Shown in pieces: positions 1 to 11,414 of a stretch of DNA of 30,150 nucleotides (the stretch's first letter is position 1; every line of letters starts with the position of its first letter). The notes below the pieces were generated by a model. The model had not been told where the DNA came from and did not search any database. It worked only from the letters and a program-made list of their open reading frames with translations. This DNA comes from Collybiopsis luxurians FD-317 M1 (lineage: Eukaryota > Basidiomycota > Agaricomycetes > Agaricales > Omphalotaceae). Both the position numbers and the translations under genes were made by a program. The DNA lies in NCBI GenBank assembly GCA_000827265.1, contig KN834932.1:1-30150 (forward strand). Reading direction: 5' to 3'.

Positions 1-120
1 TAACCCTAACCCTAACCCTAACCCTAACCCTAACCCCTAACCCTAACCCCCTAACCCCTAACCCCTAACCCCTAACCCCTAACCCTAACCTAACCCCTAA
101 CCCCTAACCCCTAACCCCTA
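1..120. repeat. Telomeric repeat tract (left chromosome end)
   Basis: The plus strand begins with perfect CCCTAA units for about 35 bases and then switches to mixed CCCTAA, CCCCTAA and CCCCCTAA units up to about base 120, where unique AT-rich sequence begins. The C-rich strand runs 5' to 3' into the chromosome, as expected for a true left terminus. The distal units are uniform and the proximal ones variant, which is the usual pattern where telomerase maintains only the tip. Confidence 0.97.
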
Positions 121-700
121 AGGGCATTGATAGTTGCTTTTTGTTTTCTTACTTTCCATTTACATTTATTCATTCTTGTTGCACCTATGCCCATGCATCT
201 GAGAGGACTGTTCTTCAACTTGATGCATGGTGCCTCTTTCAGGTGAGCATTGCTGAATGTAATATGTGCAATAGACTTAGTGCTTGCTATGTGTGATGCC
301 CTGATGTTATTTCTTTTAGCATTGGATGCTCACTCAGATGCATCAAAGCTTTTGGTTGTGTGACACCATATCAATGTTTTCAATTCCTAAGTGTGTTAAT
401 AGTACCTCTTCAAACCCGACATCAAATGTCTTCTTGTGATATGAAAAATTGTCATAAATTTCTGCCATTTTAATTTTCACTCACAGCCAGGCATTTTCAA
501 GACTGGATTGCATCTTGTATGCAACTTGAGATTATTATTATAATTTTCTGCCATTTTGTTTTTCAATTGCAGCCAAGCAATAGTAAGACTGGGTTGCATT
601 TATGTCCTGGCCGTAATGTGGGATTCACAGCTTAACCTTGGGCCATATTGTGCTTCAGTACTTGTATCCCCTATTGTTCTGCAAATATGGCTGGGCAGTG
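121..700. other. AT-rich gene-free subtelomeric sequence with a short direct repeat
   Basis: No gene is seen. Short ORFs here have no recognisable content. A diverged direct repeat of about 86 bp is visible: copies start near 461 and 547, each beginning TCTGCCATTTT and continuing through a CAGCCA..CAAGACTGG..TTGCAT pattern. The stretch leads into the 341-bp array. Confidence 0.6.
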
Positions 701-2760
701 GCACATGCTGGTGTTTCCTCTTATATATTCCCTTGTACTGATATGCCATTTGAGGACATTGCAGTGTTTTGCTCCTATATCATGCTATAGTGGAGCTGCA
801 GCTAAGCGGTATTAAAGGTAGGTAGATGGACCCTATATAGACTCTTCTACTATAAATTTTCAACTGCATCTTCAAAATTGGAAACTATAAGCCCCCTGCA
901 AAGCAGGTCTCACCCAACCATAGGTTGCAACAGTATTAGCAGATTTTCAAGTCAAAAAGGGATGTTACCCATGGCCATCCAGTTAGTATAAGATGGATTT
1001 ATGCTATGTGTAAGTGTTTTGCTATTACTTTGTCTTTTAATCTCAAATTTGATGACTATAGCAATCAATTGCTGTATCAATGTAGGCCACTTCAGGAGCT
1101 TGCATTGTTTCGCTGCTATATTATGCTATAGTGGAGGTACAGCTGAGTGGTATTAATGGTAGATAGATGGACCCTGTGTGAACCCTTCCACTATAGATTT
1201 TTATCCACATGTTCAATATTAAAAACTATAAGGTCTCTGCAAAGTGGGACCTGGCCTGCAATAAGCAGGAGCAGTACTGCCTAATTTGAGAACTAAACAG
1301 AAGTAATTCCTGCAGCCATGTGCTGCATTTAGCATTGGATTCTATTGTATTTGAAGAGTGTGTGAGGACATTTGTTTGTTAAATTGAGTTTGACGACTAT
1401 AAGATTGGATTGCTGTGTGAGCATATACCTTTTAGGCAGCTTACAGTGTTTTGCCTCTATATCTTGCTATAGTGCAGCTACAACTATGCGGCTTTGCAGG
1501 TTACTAGATGACCCCTATACCCACCCTTACGCCATGCATTTTTGGTCACATGATTTTTTCTGATGACTATATGCTTGCCACATTGAGAAACTCAGCTGGA
1601 TACACACAGTTGCAGTTTTGGCTTATTTTGATGCCAATAAGACATGATACCTGTGGTCATGCAGTGCATGTAGCTTAGCATTGTATTGTATTTGAAGGGC
1701 GTATAAAGATATTTGGTTATGAAGTTGAGTTTGCCAACTATAACAATACATTACTGTTTCCATATAACCCAATTGTAGGGATTGCAGTATTTTACCTCTA
1801 TAAAATGCTATAGTGGAGATATGGCTAAGCGCTATTGCATGTAGGTATTTGCCACCTATGTGAGCCCTCACGCCAAGCATCTTGGTCATGTAATCAAAAT
1901 TGACAACTATAAGCTTTCCGCGATGTGCAGTTCAGCTAGCTATAGGCAGGATACAGTATTGGCTGATTGTGAAACCAAATATAGGTGTTACCTGTGGCTG
2001 TGTGGTACATATATGATGGGAATAGGATACATCTGAGTGGTTTGCAATTAATTTGGCTCATATGATTAGGCCTGACAGATGTATCAGTACGTTACTTTAT
2101 TGATACCAACTATTTGAGTGGGTTGCAGTGATGTGCCTCTATAACCTGCTATAGTGGATATGCAGCCAAGTGCTATTGCAGGCAGCTGCATGGCCCCTAT
2201 ATGGACTCTCACGCTAAACATTTTTGTCACATGACTGAAATTGAAAACCATAAGCCCTCCGCAATTCTGGCCTCAGTTAGCCTAGGTGGGAATCAGTATT
2301 TGCTGATTCTGAAACCAACCTTAGCTGTTACCTGTGGCTGTGCAATACATATAAGGTGGGAATAGGATGCATCTGAAAGTTTTACTAATAATTTGGCTCA
2401 TATCATTGGGTCTAGCAGATACAGCAGTACATTACTGTTTCAATACCAGGTATTTGGGAGGGTTGCAGTGATGTGTCTCTATAACCTGGTATAGTGGAGA
2501 TACAGCCAAGCGGTGTTGCAGGCAGCTGGATGACCCCTATATGCACCCTTCTATCATTAAATTTCAGTCACGTGATTGAATTTGAAAACTATAAGCCCTC
2601 TGCAATATGCAACTCAGCCTGCCATGGGGGGGAACTGTTTTGGCTCATTTCTGGGCCAAAAAATGGGGCAACCTGTGGCTGTGCAGTGCATATAGGATAG
2701 GCCTAGGGTCAATCTGAAGGGTGTATGACAACTTTTGCCCGGACTCTTGGAATCCACAAC
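700..2760. repeat. Diverged tandem array, period 340-341 bp, about six units
   Basis: Three separate landmarks recur at constant spacing. GCAGTG-like followed by CTATA..GCTATAGTGGAG occurs near 761, 1102, 1443, 1783, 2124 and 2464. ACTATAAG-like occurs near 884, 1225, 1565, 1906, 2247 and 2588. ACCTGTGGCTGTG-like occurs near 968, 1309, 1650, 1990, 2331 and 2671. The copies differ at many positions but the spacing stays at 340-341 bp. From 2760 to about 2960 the same motifs (ACTATAAG, AGCTGTG) reappear at roughly half spacing, 162-171 bp. No ORF is conserved between units, so this is satellite-like DNA and not a coding repeat. Confidence 0.9.
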
Positions 2761-4449
2761 TATAAGGGCCGAACTGTTAAATTACAGATCAACATACAGC
2801 TGAAGCCGCAGCGTGGGAAAATAAAGTAGACCCAGTAGCTGTGTCATACCTATAGTCTGGAATGGAAGGTAAGGATCCTATCCTGAGTAAAATTTTGTTA
2901 ATCGGCCCAGAACTGACAGCTGTAAGGCTGAAACATTCTGGGGGGAGGACATCGCGTCAAGTCCTGGGTCGCATAAGGGGAGGGCCTAATCTTCTGTTCG
3001 TTATGCGTAGTACTAGGCTGGAATAGAAAAGATGGAAAAGAGAGACGGACAAAGTGTTAGTATTGATTCTCGTCAAATTGCATGCTCCTCGTACCTCGGT
3101 AGTGGGAGCATTCAGAACAACAGACGACTGAGAATACTTCTAGCATCCCAGTCGTTTGAGCGTAATTCAATGAAAATGGGGCGCGACTTTGGGACGTGAC
3201 GAGATGTTGGATGAGTCATTCTGTTCTGTCAAAGAAATTAGGATACGCGACGCAAAAGCTGCCACGTAACGAACTCACCTATCGCAAGAACCTCAACTCC
3301 TAAATGTCTTTCTTTGCCCAAGCTAGTGGTAAAATAGGTTGAGTACGCGGGCAGGGTTTACCAATTGTCAAATAAGGGGTGTATGGTGAAATCTATAGCG
3401 TAGTCGAGGCACCGTAAGCTTGAATTGGCCCGGAAGAGGAATAGGATGGTGTCAGAGAAACCGATGGTAGTGGTTGGGAGGAGAGTTGCGTGTCACCACT
3501 GGAACAAACACGTCGATTACGACACACGATGACTACGAAACCCGCAGACCTAGGCAACGGGGGTCAGCGGTTGGAAAAGGTGTATACGAGTGCATAGTTA
3601 CAAGCTCACCCTTGTCTCGTGTAGCTGGCCCGTGTCATCGAGATCGACGGGTTCAAATGATATCGATACAAGCTGTTCGTCCTTCTCAAGCTGTTGATCT
3701 TGAAGACGCCTGGGATTGAGTCGGTACAGAAACGACGTTGTGGGCGACGTGCATGCCGCTCGTTTCATCAGGAATGTCCCTGTATGAAACAGCTGCGATG
3801 AATTCTATATCAAAATGGAAGGATTAAATTGGGAATTATAGGATCGTGTGGGGGTGACTCGGAGGAAGGAACACACGAGCTCGTATTTTCCCTCGCATCT
3901 CCATCCTCGAACGGGGATTCGATTATTTATGTAAGACGAGATCGACAGGGAGTAAAGGAAGGAGTATTGTTGACAACCCTTTTGACCTGTTCGCTGCCAT
4001 TGAGAGCAAGCGTTCGAATTGGAATTGGCGGTACCGGGTTAAAGACAGAGGAACCCTTGAAGTGATGATAGCTCTGCCGGGAGGGAAGATTTAGACACCA
4101 GCGAAGTAAAGCTAAATAGGTTGAAGACATACCTTGTCGTTTCGCGTGCGCCTCTATTCCTACCGTCGAAAACGCGACCGTCCCTCTCATGAGCTCAAGA
4201 AACGAAACTTCACGGTACATGTAGATTTATCTACAAAAACCACGATACACGTAGCCTTCCCCCTTCTTCGTGATTCATCTGAGCCATCCTCCGTCGTCTT
4301 TTTGTCCCGACGTCTGGCTCGTCGTTACTCAATCACCCACTTCGAGCCTAGTGCAGTCAGGATACGAGTAGCGGGAAGTGTTTCCAGTTGATCGACTTGC
4401 TGAGAAATTCGAATAGGGCGTTACTCGAAATGGCCCGTCCGTTTACGGT

Positions 4450-5260
4450 AGAGGATGAGGATGAGCAAGGGAGTGACATCCAACCTGCGGAAGGAAGGAT
4501 CGATCAGTAAAACAACGAGGATGGTGGTCGGCAGTCCGGCGCGAAGAAGACGAGTGCTGGAAGAGAAGGAGTCAGAATTAAAATCTCAATTTCGAACAAT
4601 GATTCGTACCTTTTGCAGAGAATTCATTTACTGTCGCATGTACGTTTAGGAGCATTCCCTCCCCTCCGCACAGGGTTTCGTGGAGACCCGCATTCTTCCT
4701 ACTTGAGTCTAGGAGAGGGAGCAAGGGATAGTTCAGAACGGCGATGAAACGCCCAACGAGAAAGATACGAAGGCTACCGGATCTCAGTTAGTACAAATAA
4801 AATACTTAGAAGTTGATTCGCACCTTCGGTTCGTAGGTTTAAAGGAAAAGAGTTTCATCCATGGAGCAGCCAAATTCTTACATCGATGGCACGCGCGGCC
4901 AGCGAAACGGACATGCTCAAGCTGGGTATACATCCACGCGTGCTATCGACCACGAAGACTACAACGTTTGGCTCTTACTCGCTGAAGATTGACCGAATTG
5001 TTTCTTGCCCGTAGTAGTGTGAACTTGAAGAAAATATTCAAGCGTGAACAAGCCGGTGAATGAGTAGGTGGAAGGGTACCCTTGACCTCGAAGAACGAAG
5101 TGGGAAAGATGGAGGACGATATCGTCGATAATGTTGGAACGAAAGATTGGCGTGGCGTAGCGTCGACGGATACCCACGTTAATCTGAGCTGAAAACGTTG
5201 ACCCCCTTTGAGTTCGAACGTATGGAGGTGGTATAGGGAGATACGCTGTTGAAACCACAC
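4450..5260. repeat. Segmental duplicate, copy 1 (pairs with 6370-7330)
   Basis: Landmarks occur in the same order in both segments: ACGAGGATG near 4515 and 6439, a CGTACCTT splice-like site near 4608 and 6532, another near 4822 and 6814, a CACGCG..GG..GAAACGGA block near 4890 and 6881, and GACGGATACCCACG near 5165 and 7235. The offset grows from 1924 to 2070 bp, so indels have accumulated. Partial extra copies lie around 5830-6260 and 4130-4340. Both copies carry the minus-strand intron-like intervals at matching places. Confidence 0.7.
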
Positions 5261-6369
5261 GGTTTGCTAGACGACTCTCGCAGGACACATTGAGGCCAGC
5301 GCCGAGTAGAAGGAAAGGGTTCTTTACTGGACTGGTCGCTGCGGTAATGGGAATGCTGAGAGCCAGTATTCCAGCCGTATCCGGCGTTGGTCTGAGAATG
5401 CAGGTCGGTAGCGGGAGAACGGGGCGTTCGGTGGTAGGGGTGAGGCGTATCGTTGCTGATGACACTGGAGGCGTCTTGTAAAAAGTAACTGAGCAGGTAG
5501 ATATGCTCTCGACTTGCATAGGAAAGACTCGGTAGAGTCTGAGTGGCTTTTGGAGGAACTAATGACCGTCCAGAGTGGCGGTGAAAGGGTCGAGGTGAAG
5601 ATTGAGGAGAAAGATCTGAAATGAGTCTTCGATTAATAGGTCTCTACAGCTTAAAAGTTGGCGCGTCCCTTTCGTTTTCTGGCTCAAATACGAAATCTGT
5701 GCGAATTGGTCAAATTCGAAGCGGTAGCGTTTCGTGTGTCGCTAGGGGAGCTGACAGGAAAGCCTATCCCTTTCCCCATTCCACGCCGACTCTAAATTCT
5801 GTGCCTCTCTTGTACCGTCTCAGACCTCCTTTCCGTCCCAGATAGAGCAAGCGAGGGTCTACTCTTCTTGAATCTGCGAGAGAAGAGTTGAACCGAGAAG
5901 GAGGAGCGAGCAACGTTAAGAACGGCGGTGGAACGTCGAACGAATAGGATAAAAAAGCTACAATAATTCCTCAGTCAATACGGATACGAACCCCAAAAGC
6001 TAAATCGTACCTTTAGTTCGTAGGTTCAAACGAGAAAACTCCATCCATGGAGCATCCAAACGAGGACATCTACGACTCCCGTCGCGCGGGAGACGGAAAT
6101 ACTAGTGTCTGGTATTCAGCTAACCCGGGTTCTCGAGGACAAAAACTACATTGCGCGTAGTCTTCCCCACCTTTTCCTTCTTCCTGATCCCTTCGTGCCA
6201 TCCTTTACCATCATTTACGTTCCAACGTCAAGCTCTAATTTGCTGAACCTTGCCCAGCCATCTGTTACGAACTTAGGAGGCGTATGTTTGAAATTGTTTG
6301 CGGCAGATTGGCTAGTTCGAAAACTCGAGTAAGGTGCAGACAAAGCTGGAGCATCCATCTACAATAGAG

Positions 6370-7330
6370 GAAGAGTAGGATTGGGCGAGTGAGTTTCCAT
6401 CGTCTTGGGTCTGCGAAAAGAGAGTTCGACCGGTTTAGCGACGAGGATGATGGCGGGCAGTCAAACCCAGAAGAGACAAGGGCTAGAAGAAGTCGAGTCA
6501 GGATAAATCCAACTAACGAATTCTAGTTCGTACCTTCAGTTCGTAGCTTCGAACCACGGACCAGACTTCCATCGCTAAGCAAAAGACACCAGCAGTACTC
6601 CACGTACCGCTGCGTGTACGTTCAAGAACGTCTCCTTCCTTCCATACGGCGTTCCAGGAGGAGACCCTCATTTTGCTACTTGAGCCTGTAAGTGAAGGAT
6701 TGACCGAAGAGGAGTAAGTGACGAATCCGAAAGGCGATGAAGGTGGAGCAAGAAAGATGCAACAGCTACGAGTGTCCAGTCAGTATGAATACAAAACACT
6801 AAGGTTCATTCGTACCTGTAGTTCGGGGGCTCAAACGAGGAAACTCCATCGAGGGCGAAAACAGATTCTAAAATCGATGACACGCGTGGCTGGAGAAACG
6901 GAAGTACTCGAGCTTGGTATAGCGCCACGCGTGCTCTCGAACATGAAGACTACGTTGTGCGTAGTCTTCCCCTCTACCGCTTCTTCGTGAATCCTTCGCA
7001 CCATTCTCTACAGCCTTTTTCGTTCCAACGTCCGGCTCCAACCCGCTGAGCATTGACGGAATCGTCTGCTACTTGTAGTGGAAGCACGAAGTGCTCGAAG
7101 CGTCAACGTGCCGGTGGATGGACAGGTGAAAGACACCGAAGGACAGAGTGGAAGGATGGAGGTCCTGGTTGGAAAGGTGGACGAAGACGCGGACGACATA
7201 GATGATGTTGAAAGGGAAGTTGTGGCGTGGCATTGACGGATACCCACGCTGATGATACGAGGAGCCGAGGAGCGTTCGCAAGTGCTTGATCCGAATTGTG
7301 ACTAGTCCGAACGAAGGGGTGAACGACGAG
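6370..7330. repeat. Segmental duplicate, copy 2
   Basis: This is the counterpart of 4450-5260. The exon-like segment between its two intron-like intervals is 232 bases here and 164 in copy 1. On the minus strand both copies encode a short peptide stretch of the pattern HAW-YT-LE--RF---ACHR (near 6870-6930 and 4880-4940). That hints that the ancestral unit was coding, although stops interrupt it now. Confidence 0.65.
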
Positions 7331-7899
7331 GAGACTACGTGCGGGTAGTCTTGCAGCTCGCGCGTCTGGTCGGACATGGATGGTTGGAGCGTCTGGTACA
7401 CATGAAAATGAACAGAAGGGGATAGGAACAGAAGAGAAGCAGGAGGAGGAATCAGCAAATTAAAAGTAAGATCTGCGAAATGATATCTTACCTCGAACTT
7501 TTAGGCGTAAATTCCATCTCATTCCAAGGGTTGTACGGGAAGACTTATAGGCCGAGTTCACGAGTCGATTTTAATCTCGATACAGCGACACAATCCAGGC
7601 GAGCGTTGGTTCCGTATACGCCGTAACTATTCTGAGATTTGCACCAGTATAGACAACATGTCGTCGCAAACTAAGCGTGTCTCATGAGGAATCGGGGCAG
7701 AGTGAAGAAAACAAATGGTATATTGACTATAGGAAGTATCTATACACTCGTATATAGAGAGAACACGTCCAAAGTACCTGCGCACAAAGAAAGAAATTAG
7801 TTTAATACAAAAGTTCCACGGAATTCGAACGAACATACCTTATGCCCGATCCTCAAATTGCCCTCTCCAGCCCCATGAGGCTCATCCTACGCGGTTCCT

Positions 7900-9115
7900 G
7901 CCCTTTAATCGTGAGATGGCCTTGGTTTGAAGGCATTTACGCGGAGAAACGAGAAAGCGTCGAGGTGGTTGGAGAGAGAGTTTGCGGGCCGCCGCTACCG
8001 AAATTCATTCTTCCGTATTGACGCTCACGGGCGTCAATTTTCAACTTTCTCTCCGACGTCGTCTTCCTTTATTTCTTCCTCTCGAAGTCACATCTTCCAA
8101 CGAAGATCTATATGGAATTCTCCAACGGGAACATGGGTGACATCTGATATAGTATTTCATAGGAAGATGGGGATGTTTGAGGCTTCCGAGTCGCGATAGG
8201 CAATGGCGGAAGGGGGATTGGCGATGCATTCGAGTTTGGACGATGGGATTTCAGTTTCAGCTGACGGGAGACTTGAGTACGCATAGTGCTATTGCCGGAG
8301 TGGGTTTTCATTGTCCTCGTTAATTGGAGTATCTCAACGATCATTCTAGATAATCCAAATTACGCCAACTCGACCTCGAATGCCGACTGTACAACTTATT
8401 CCCGTGCTGCTTTCCGGTAGCATATGGGTTTTGTCCTGAGAGTAAACGGTAAATCGAGAGGCGAGCTGACTGAATGGCCGCTGTACTGTAAATGGATAAC
8501 TAAAGATCAATATATATGTGTTTTCTGGTACAGCGGATGACTCGTTCATGGAACAATGGGTGTGAATGATTTGGTAGGTTTTCCTTTCCCTGTCCTCGCT
8601 TTAAATGCTTCCTTCTATGGTTGTTGGTACATCGTCGGTCAGTATGTTGTTTTTTTTTTTTTTCATTTTAGATTCATGGATTGTTTATCGACTGCCTCAT
8701 TCGAAGTGAGCGCAGGTACTTGAATGACGTTGCAAATCTTCCGTTAAGGTGGGTACGTGTTTGTTTGTTCTTCCTGCTCATTACGCACAAACACGGTGGA
8801 CGACATCTGTTGATTCACCTTCCTAAAGATTCAAAAGCATGTGGAGCCTACTGACATAGTCCGGCTGCGAAGCCTTTTGTTGCTTTCAATCTCGGTTAAT
8901 GGAATCGTAACGAAGTTTTTTTTTTCTTGCAATTGCGGTGGTCTGGTGTGCTGGACATTTGTGTTATTTGTTTCCATTGTGAACTACGCGGATGGGGCCT
9001 AACTTGTCCAGGCGACTGCCGGGTTTATTTCCAGGTTTAGATGCCGGTACGCATCTACCGATATTCATGTGGACTAATCAGCTCGTCAATCCTCTGTATG
9101 GTTTGGATTCGGTGA
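7900..9115. other. Long stretch without a recognisable gene
   Basis: Overlapping short ORFs occur on both strands but none shows a recognisable domain. Poly-T runs lie near 8650 and 8920. The right part may contain decayed 5' exons of the GH31 gene that becomes recognisable at about 9225, but I could not align anything here to that family. Confidence 0.5.
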
Positions 9116-9224
9116 TTTGGAGATGATTCCACTGCATCAACCCCCTCGCGCATTTCTACTTACTCGATAGCGAAATCCATACTGTTTTTAATACTGCTGA
9201 GTGCATTCTGCCATGCATTTATTT

Positions 9225-10880
9225 GCGAGGTCCCCAATTCCGTTCTACCAAGACTGAACAGAACTTTTCAGCCATCCCCCAGCGCTGCAGCTATACGGTT
9301 CAACTATACCACCTCCCCTTTCTCCTTCACCTTCTTCCGAACGTCTACACGTGGGGTCTTCTTCGCCACAGCCAGCCCTCTGATCATTTTCGAGCTTCAA
9401 TATCTTCGCGTCAAAACAGCCTTACCGCCTAATGCAGATATCTGCTGTTTAGGCGAACATGCAGACTCGTTCCATCTTCCTACTTTCAACATGACGCGTG
9501 CTCTTTGGTCGAGAGACGCTTGTGACATGCCGACGGGTCCAATTCTGTGTTGCAATCCTCCCGTTTATTTTGAACATCGCTATAACGGACCTCACGGCGT
9601 CTTTCTGTTCAACTCGAATGGCATGGATGTCAGGATGACCTATGCCGAGAGTACAAACGGCGGTGTGACGCTGGAGTATGACGTCCTGGGTGGTGTTTTG
9701 GATTTCTACTTCCTTGCTGGAAGTGGGAAGGATCCGTTGGAGATGTCTGGGCTGTGTGAGAAGATTGTGGGCACACTGACTGAGGTGCCGCATTGGAGTT
9801 TCAGGTTACATCAGTGTCGGTTTGGTTATACGAGTACTTATGTTTGGCTCAATTCGCTTTTTATCTACTGACACGAGTGACTGCAGGATTTATTGACGTT
9901 GCCAACGTCATAACAATTTATTCGGCAGCTGAAATTCCACTCGAAACTATGTGCCCCGATATCGGTACGATGAAACGATGTCTCATCTTTTCGCGGTTTT
10001 CACTTAGAATACAGACTACATGAAAGGCCGTCAAATTTTTACTGTCGATCCTTCTTACCTCCCACTCCCTCGAATGTGTGACATTGTTCAATATCTCCAC
10101 GCTCACAACCGGAAATCTGCTTCCTCCTCCATAGCTACCCAATAGAAGTACTGAGTTCGCGCTGGTATGGCCTGGTAAGGTTTTCGGTTTTCGCGAGTTT
10201 CATACATCCCCCCCCTGATGTTGAATTGCTTCCACATATCAATATATGGTTAAAGATGCCCAATGGAAGTGCTGAATCTTCACTCGTCTACCCTAATAAG
10301 GTTTCCCTTTTTCGCTTGTTTCTACATTCCTGTTCATTTTGATTTACTCATACCAGGCGTTTCTCTTTATCCTGGTAGGTTGCCGATTTACTTCCTCCAC
10401 TCCCTGGTGCTTGTCATGTGGGTTTTTCTCTGTAGCTTGGTTCTATCCGTCCGGATGTTCCAGAGTGCATGTGTGTGGTCCTGCCTGAGGATGATAATTG
10501 AAGTTTTTCTGTTCCTCTCTGCACCTGCTGGACAAATGAGTTCCGTCTGTTTTGCAATGCAACCGACGGAATTGACATCGATGGTGCATGGGTGGTTTTG
10601 AGCGAATCGGAAAATGTGGGTTTTCTTCCGCCTGTCATATCTTGTTTTACCCAACCAAACTTGTGCGGTTGTGCGATTTGCCTTCCATTCCAACAGACCC
10701 AGCTGATGGCTCTAACGCCTCCTCGAGCAGCACCTATTCCAGATCCCAGCTTGCCTATTTTTGGTAGATCGCCTAGTTCTTTGCGTGGGGGAAAAGACGT
10801 TCCCAATTTGTTGAATCCCCCCCTATGCATTGAGAATGCCCACAATCTTTACGGACCTATGGTGTCGGTTACAACCATTT
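9225..10880 (+). pseudogene. GH31 alpha-glucosidase pseudogene, front part
   Basis: GH31 alpha-glucosidases release terminal glucose from maltose and starch fragments, usually outside the cell in fungi. An open exon (about 9225-9833) contains family landmarks in order: a P-SVLPR region, YTTSPFSF, FELQYLRVKTALP, LGEHADSFHLPT, TRALWSRD, PVYFEHRY, HGVFLFNSNGMDV, GGVLDFYFLAG and HQCRFGY. Clean introns (9834-9886, 9965-10014) join it to YSAAEIPLETM and DYMKGRQIFTVDP. A stop follows at 10143. Beyond it only fragments remain: KMPNGS near 10255, a DGAWVVLSES stretch near 10580 where the family has W-DMNE, so the nucleophile Asp is replaced, and NPPLCIENAHNLYG near 10820. The start, the catalytic residue and the end are lost or broken, so no active enzyme is expected. 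Confidence 0.9.
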
Positions 10881-10899
10881 AAGTAATACATCAAACGAT

Positions 10900-11414
10900 A
10901 GCTACAAAAATATCAGTGCGAGATTACGATGGGATTTGTGACAACCCACCGAATGTTTAAAACGTCCCTAGCGGATTGGGCAACGACTGGCCAGCGATAG
11001 AACTCTTGACCAATTGAACTCCTTACTAATTGAGGTGTCGGCGTTGTGCTAAGACAAGTAAGTAAGGAAAGTTGAAAAACATGCAATTAAGCCGTACTCA
11101 CATTCTTCATGAACGGATAGAACCCTCCAGACATAGCCCATCTAGTACACAACGTCATAGATGTAACCCCCGCGTACCCACAGATATCCTCGCCAACCAT
11201 GGATATCTGGAAAATCCAAGCCATACCCAAATCGCCCTCGATACCGAGGCCAATATTGTCGCCATGAGTTGAAGTTGTCCCCGAGGGAAATTGCGACATG
11301 AGCACCAGCACCGGTAAACGTGGAACGAGCGATCATGAGAGGATGGACGCCAGGTCTTCGAGCAAGCATGGCGCCCCGTGCATCAGGGTGGAGCACCGAG
11401 TTTGAATGGGACAT
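10900..11414 (-). pseudogene. GH31 alpha-glucosidase pseudogene, inverted following part
   Basis: Read on the minus strand from 11414, this encodes the GH31 stretch that normally follows the NLYG region where the plus-strand fragment ends: AMLARRPGVHPLMIARSTF, GAGAHVAISLGDN, then after a frameshift IFQISMVGEDICGYAG and LCTRWAMSGGFYPFMKN. An intron (GTGAGT donor near 11108, ending TTAG near 11050) is followed by HNADTSIS, and in another frame by EFYRWPVVAQSARDVLNIRW. The family order continues, but the strand is reversed with respect to 9225-10880. At least two frameshifts are present, one at a small direct duplication near 11005-11040. The remaining C-terminal part of the family is absent. 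Confidence 0.88.

Larger units (their letters stand above)
2960..7900 (-). pseudogene. Intron-bearing minus-strand relic or spliced non-coding unit
   Basis: On the minus strand, intervals look like fungal introns (GT start, CTRAY-like branch, AG end) at about 7778-7838, 6766-6815, 6483-6533, 5958-6010, 4774-4823, 4557-4609, 4074-4132, 3550-3609, 3226-3278 and 3018-3094. A weaker one lies at 7393-7491. Several have a textbook branch site (TACTAAC in 3018-3094 and 4774-4823; TACTGAC in 6766-6815). I could not join the intervening segments into one long open frame. The 6534-6765 and 4610-4773 segments are each fully open in the corresponding frame, but their neighbours contain stops. I recognise no protein. 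It could be a decayed tandem gene family or a spliced subtelomeric RNA transcribed toward the telomere. Confidence 0.45.

Noticed and set aside
1372..2700. Short ORFs within the 341-bp array (for example 1372-1563, 1623-1889, 2494-2700)
   Set aside because: They fall in non-coding tandem repeats, are not conserved in frame between units, and encode composition-driven peptides.
4959..5519. 186-codon minus-strand ORF, and overlapping 105-codon ORF
   Set aside because: No recognisable domain, and the frame is not preserved in the duplicate at 6370-7330. Its length is plausible by chance in this composition.
7069..7458. 129-codon minus-strand ORF
   Set aside because: No domain, no frame conservation with the duplicate copy, and a probable splice donor near 7491 and acceptor near 7393 cut into it.
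10263..10882. Several overlapping ORFs of 96-143 codons on both strands
   Set aside because: They are chance frames over the decayed GH31 pseudogene. Fragments of the family appear in more than one frame here.
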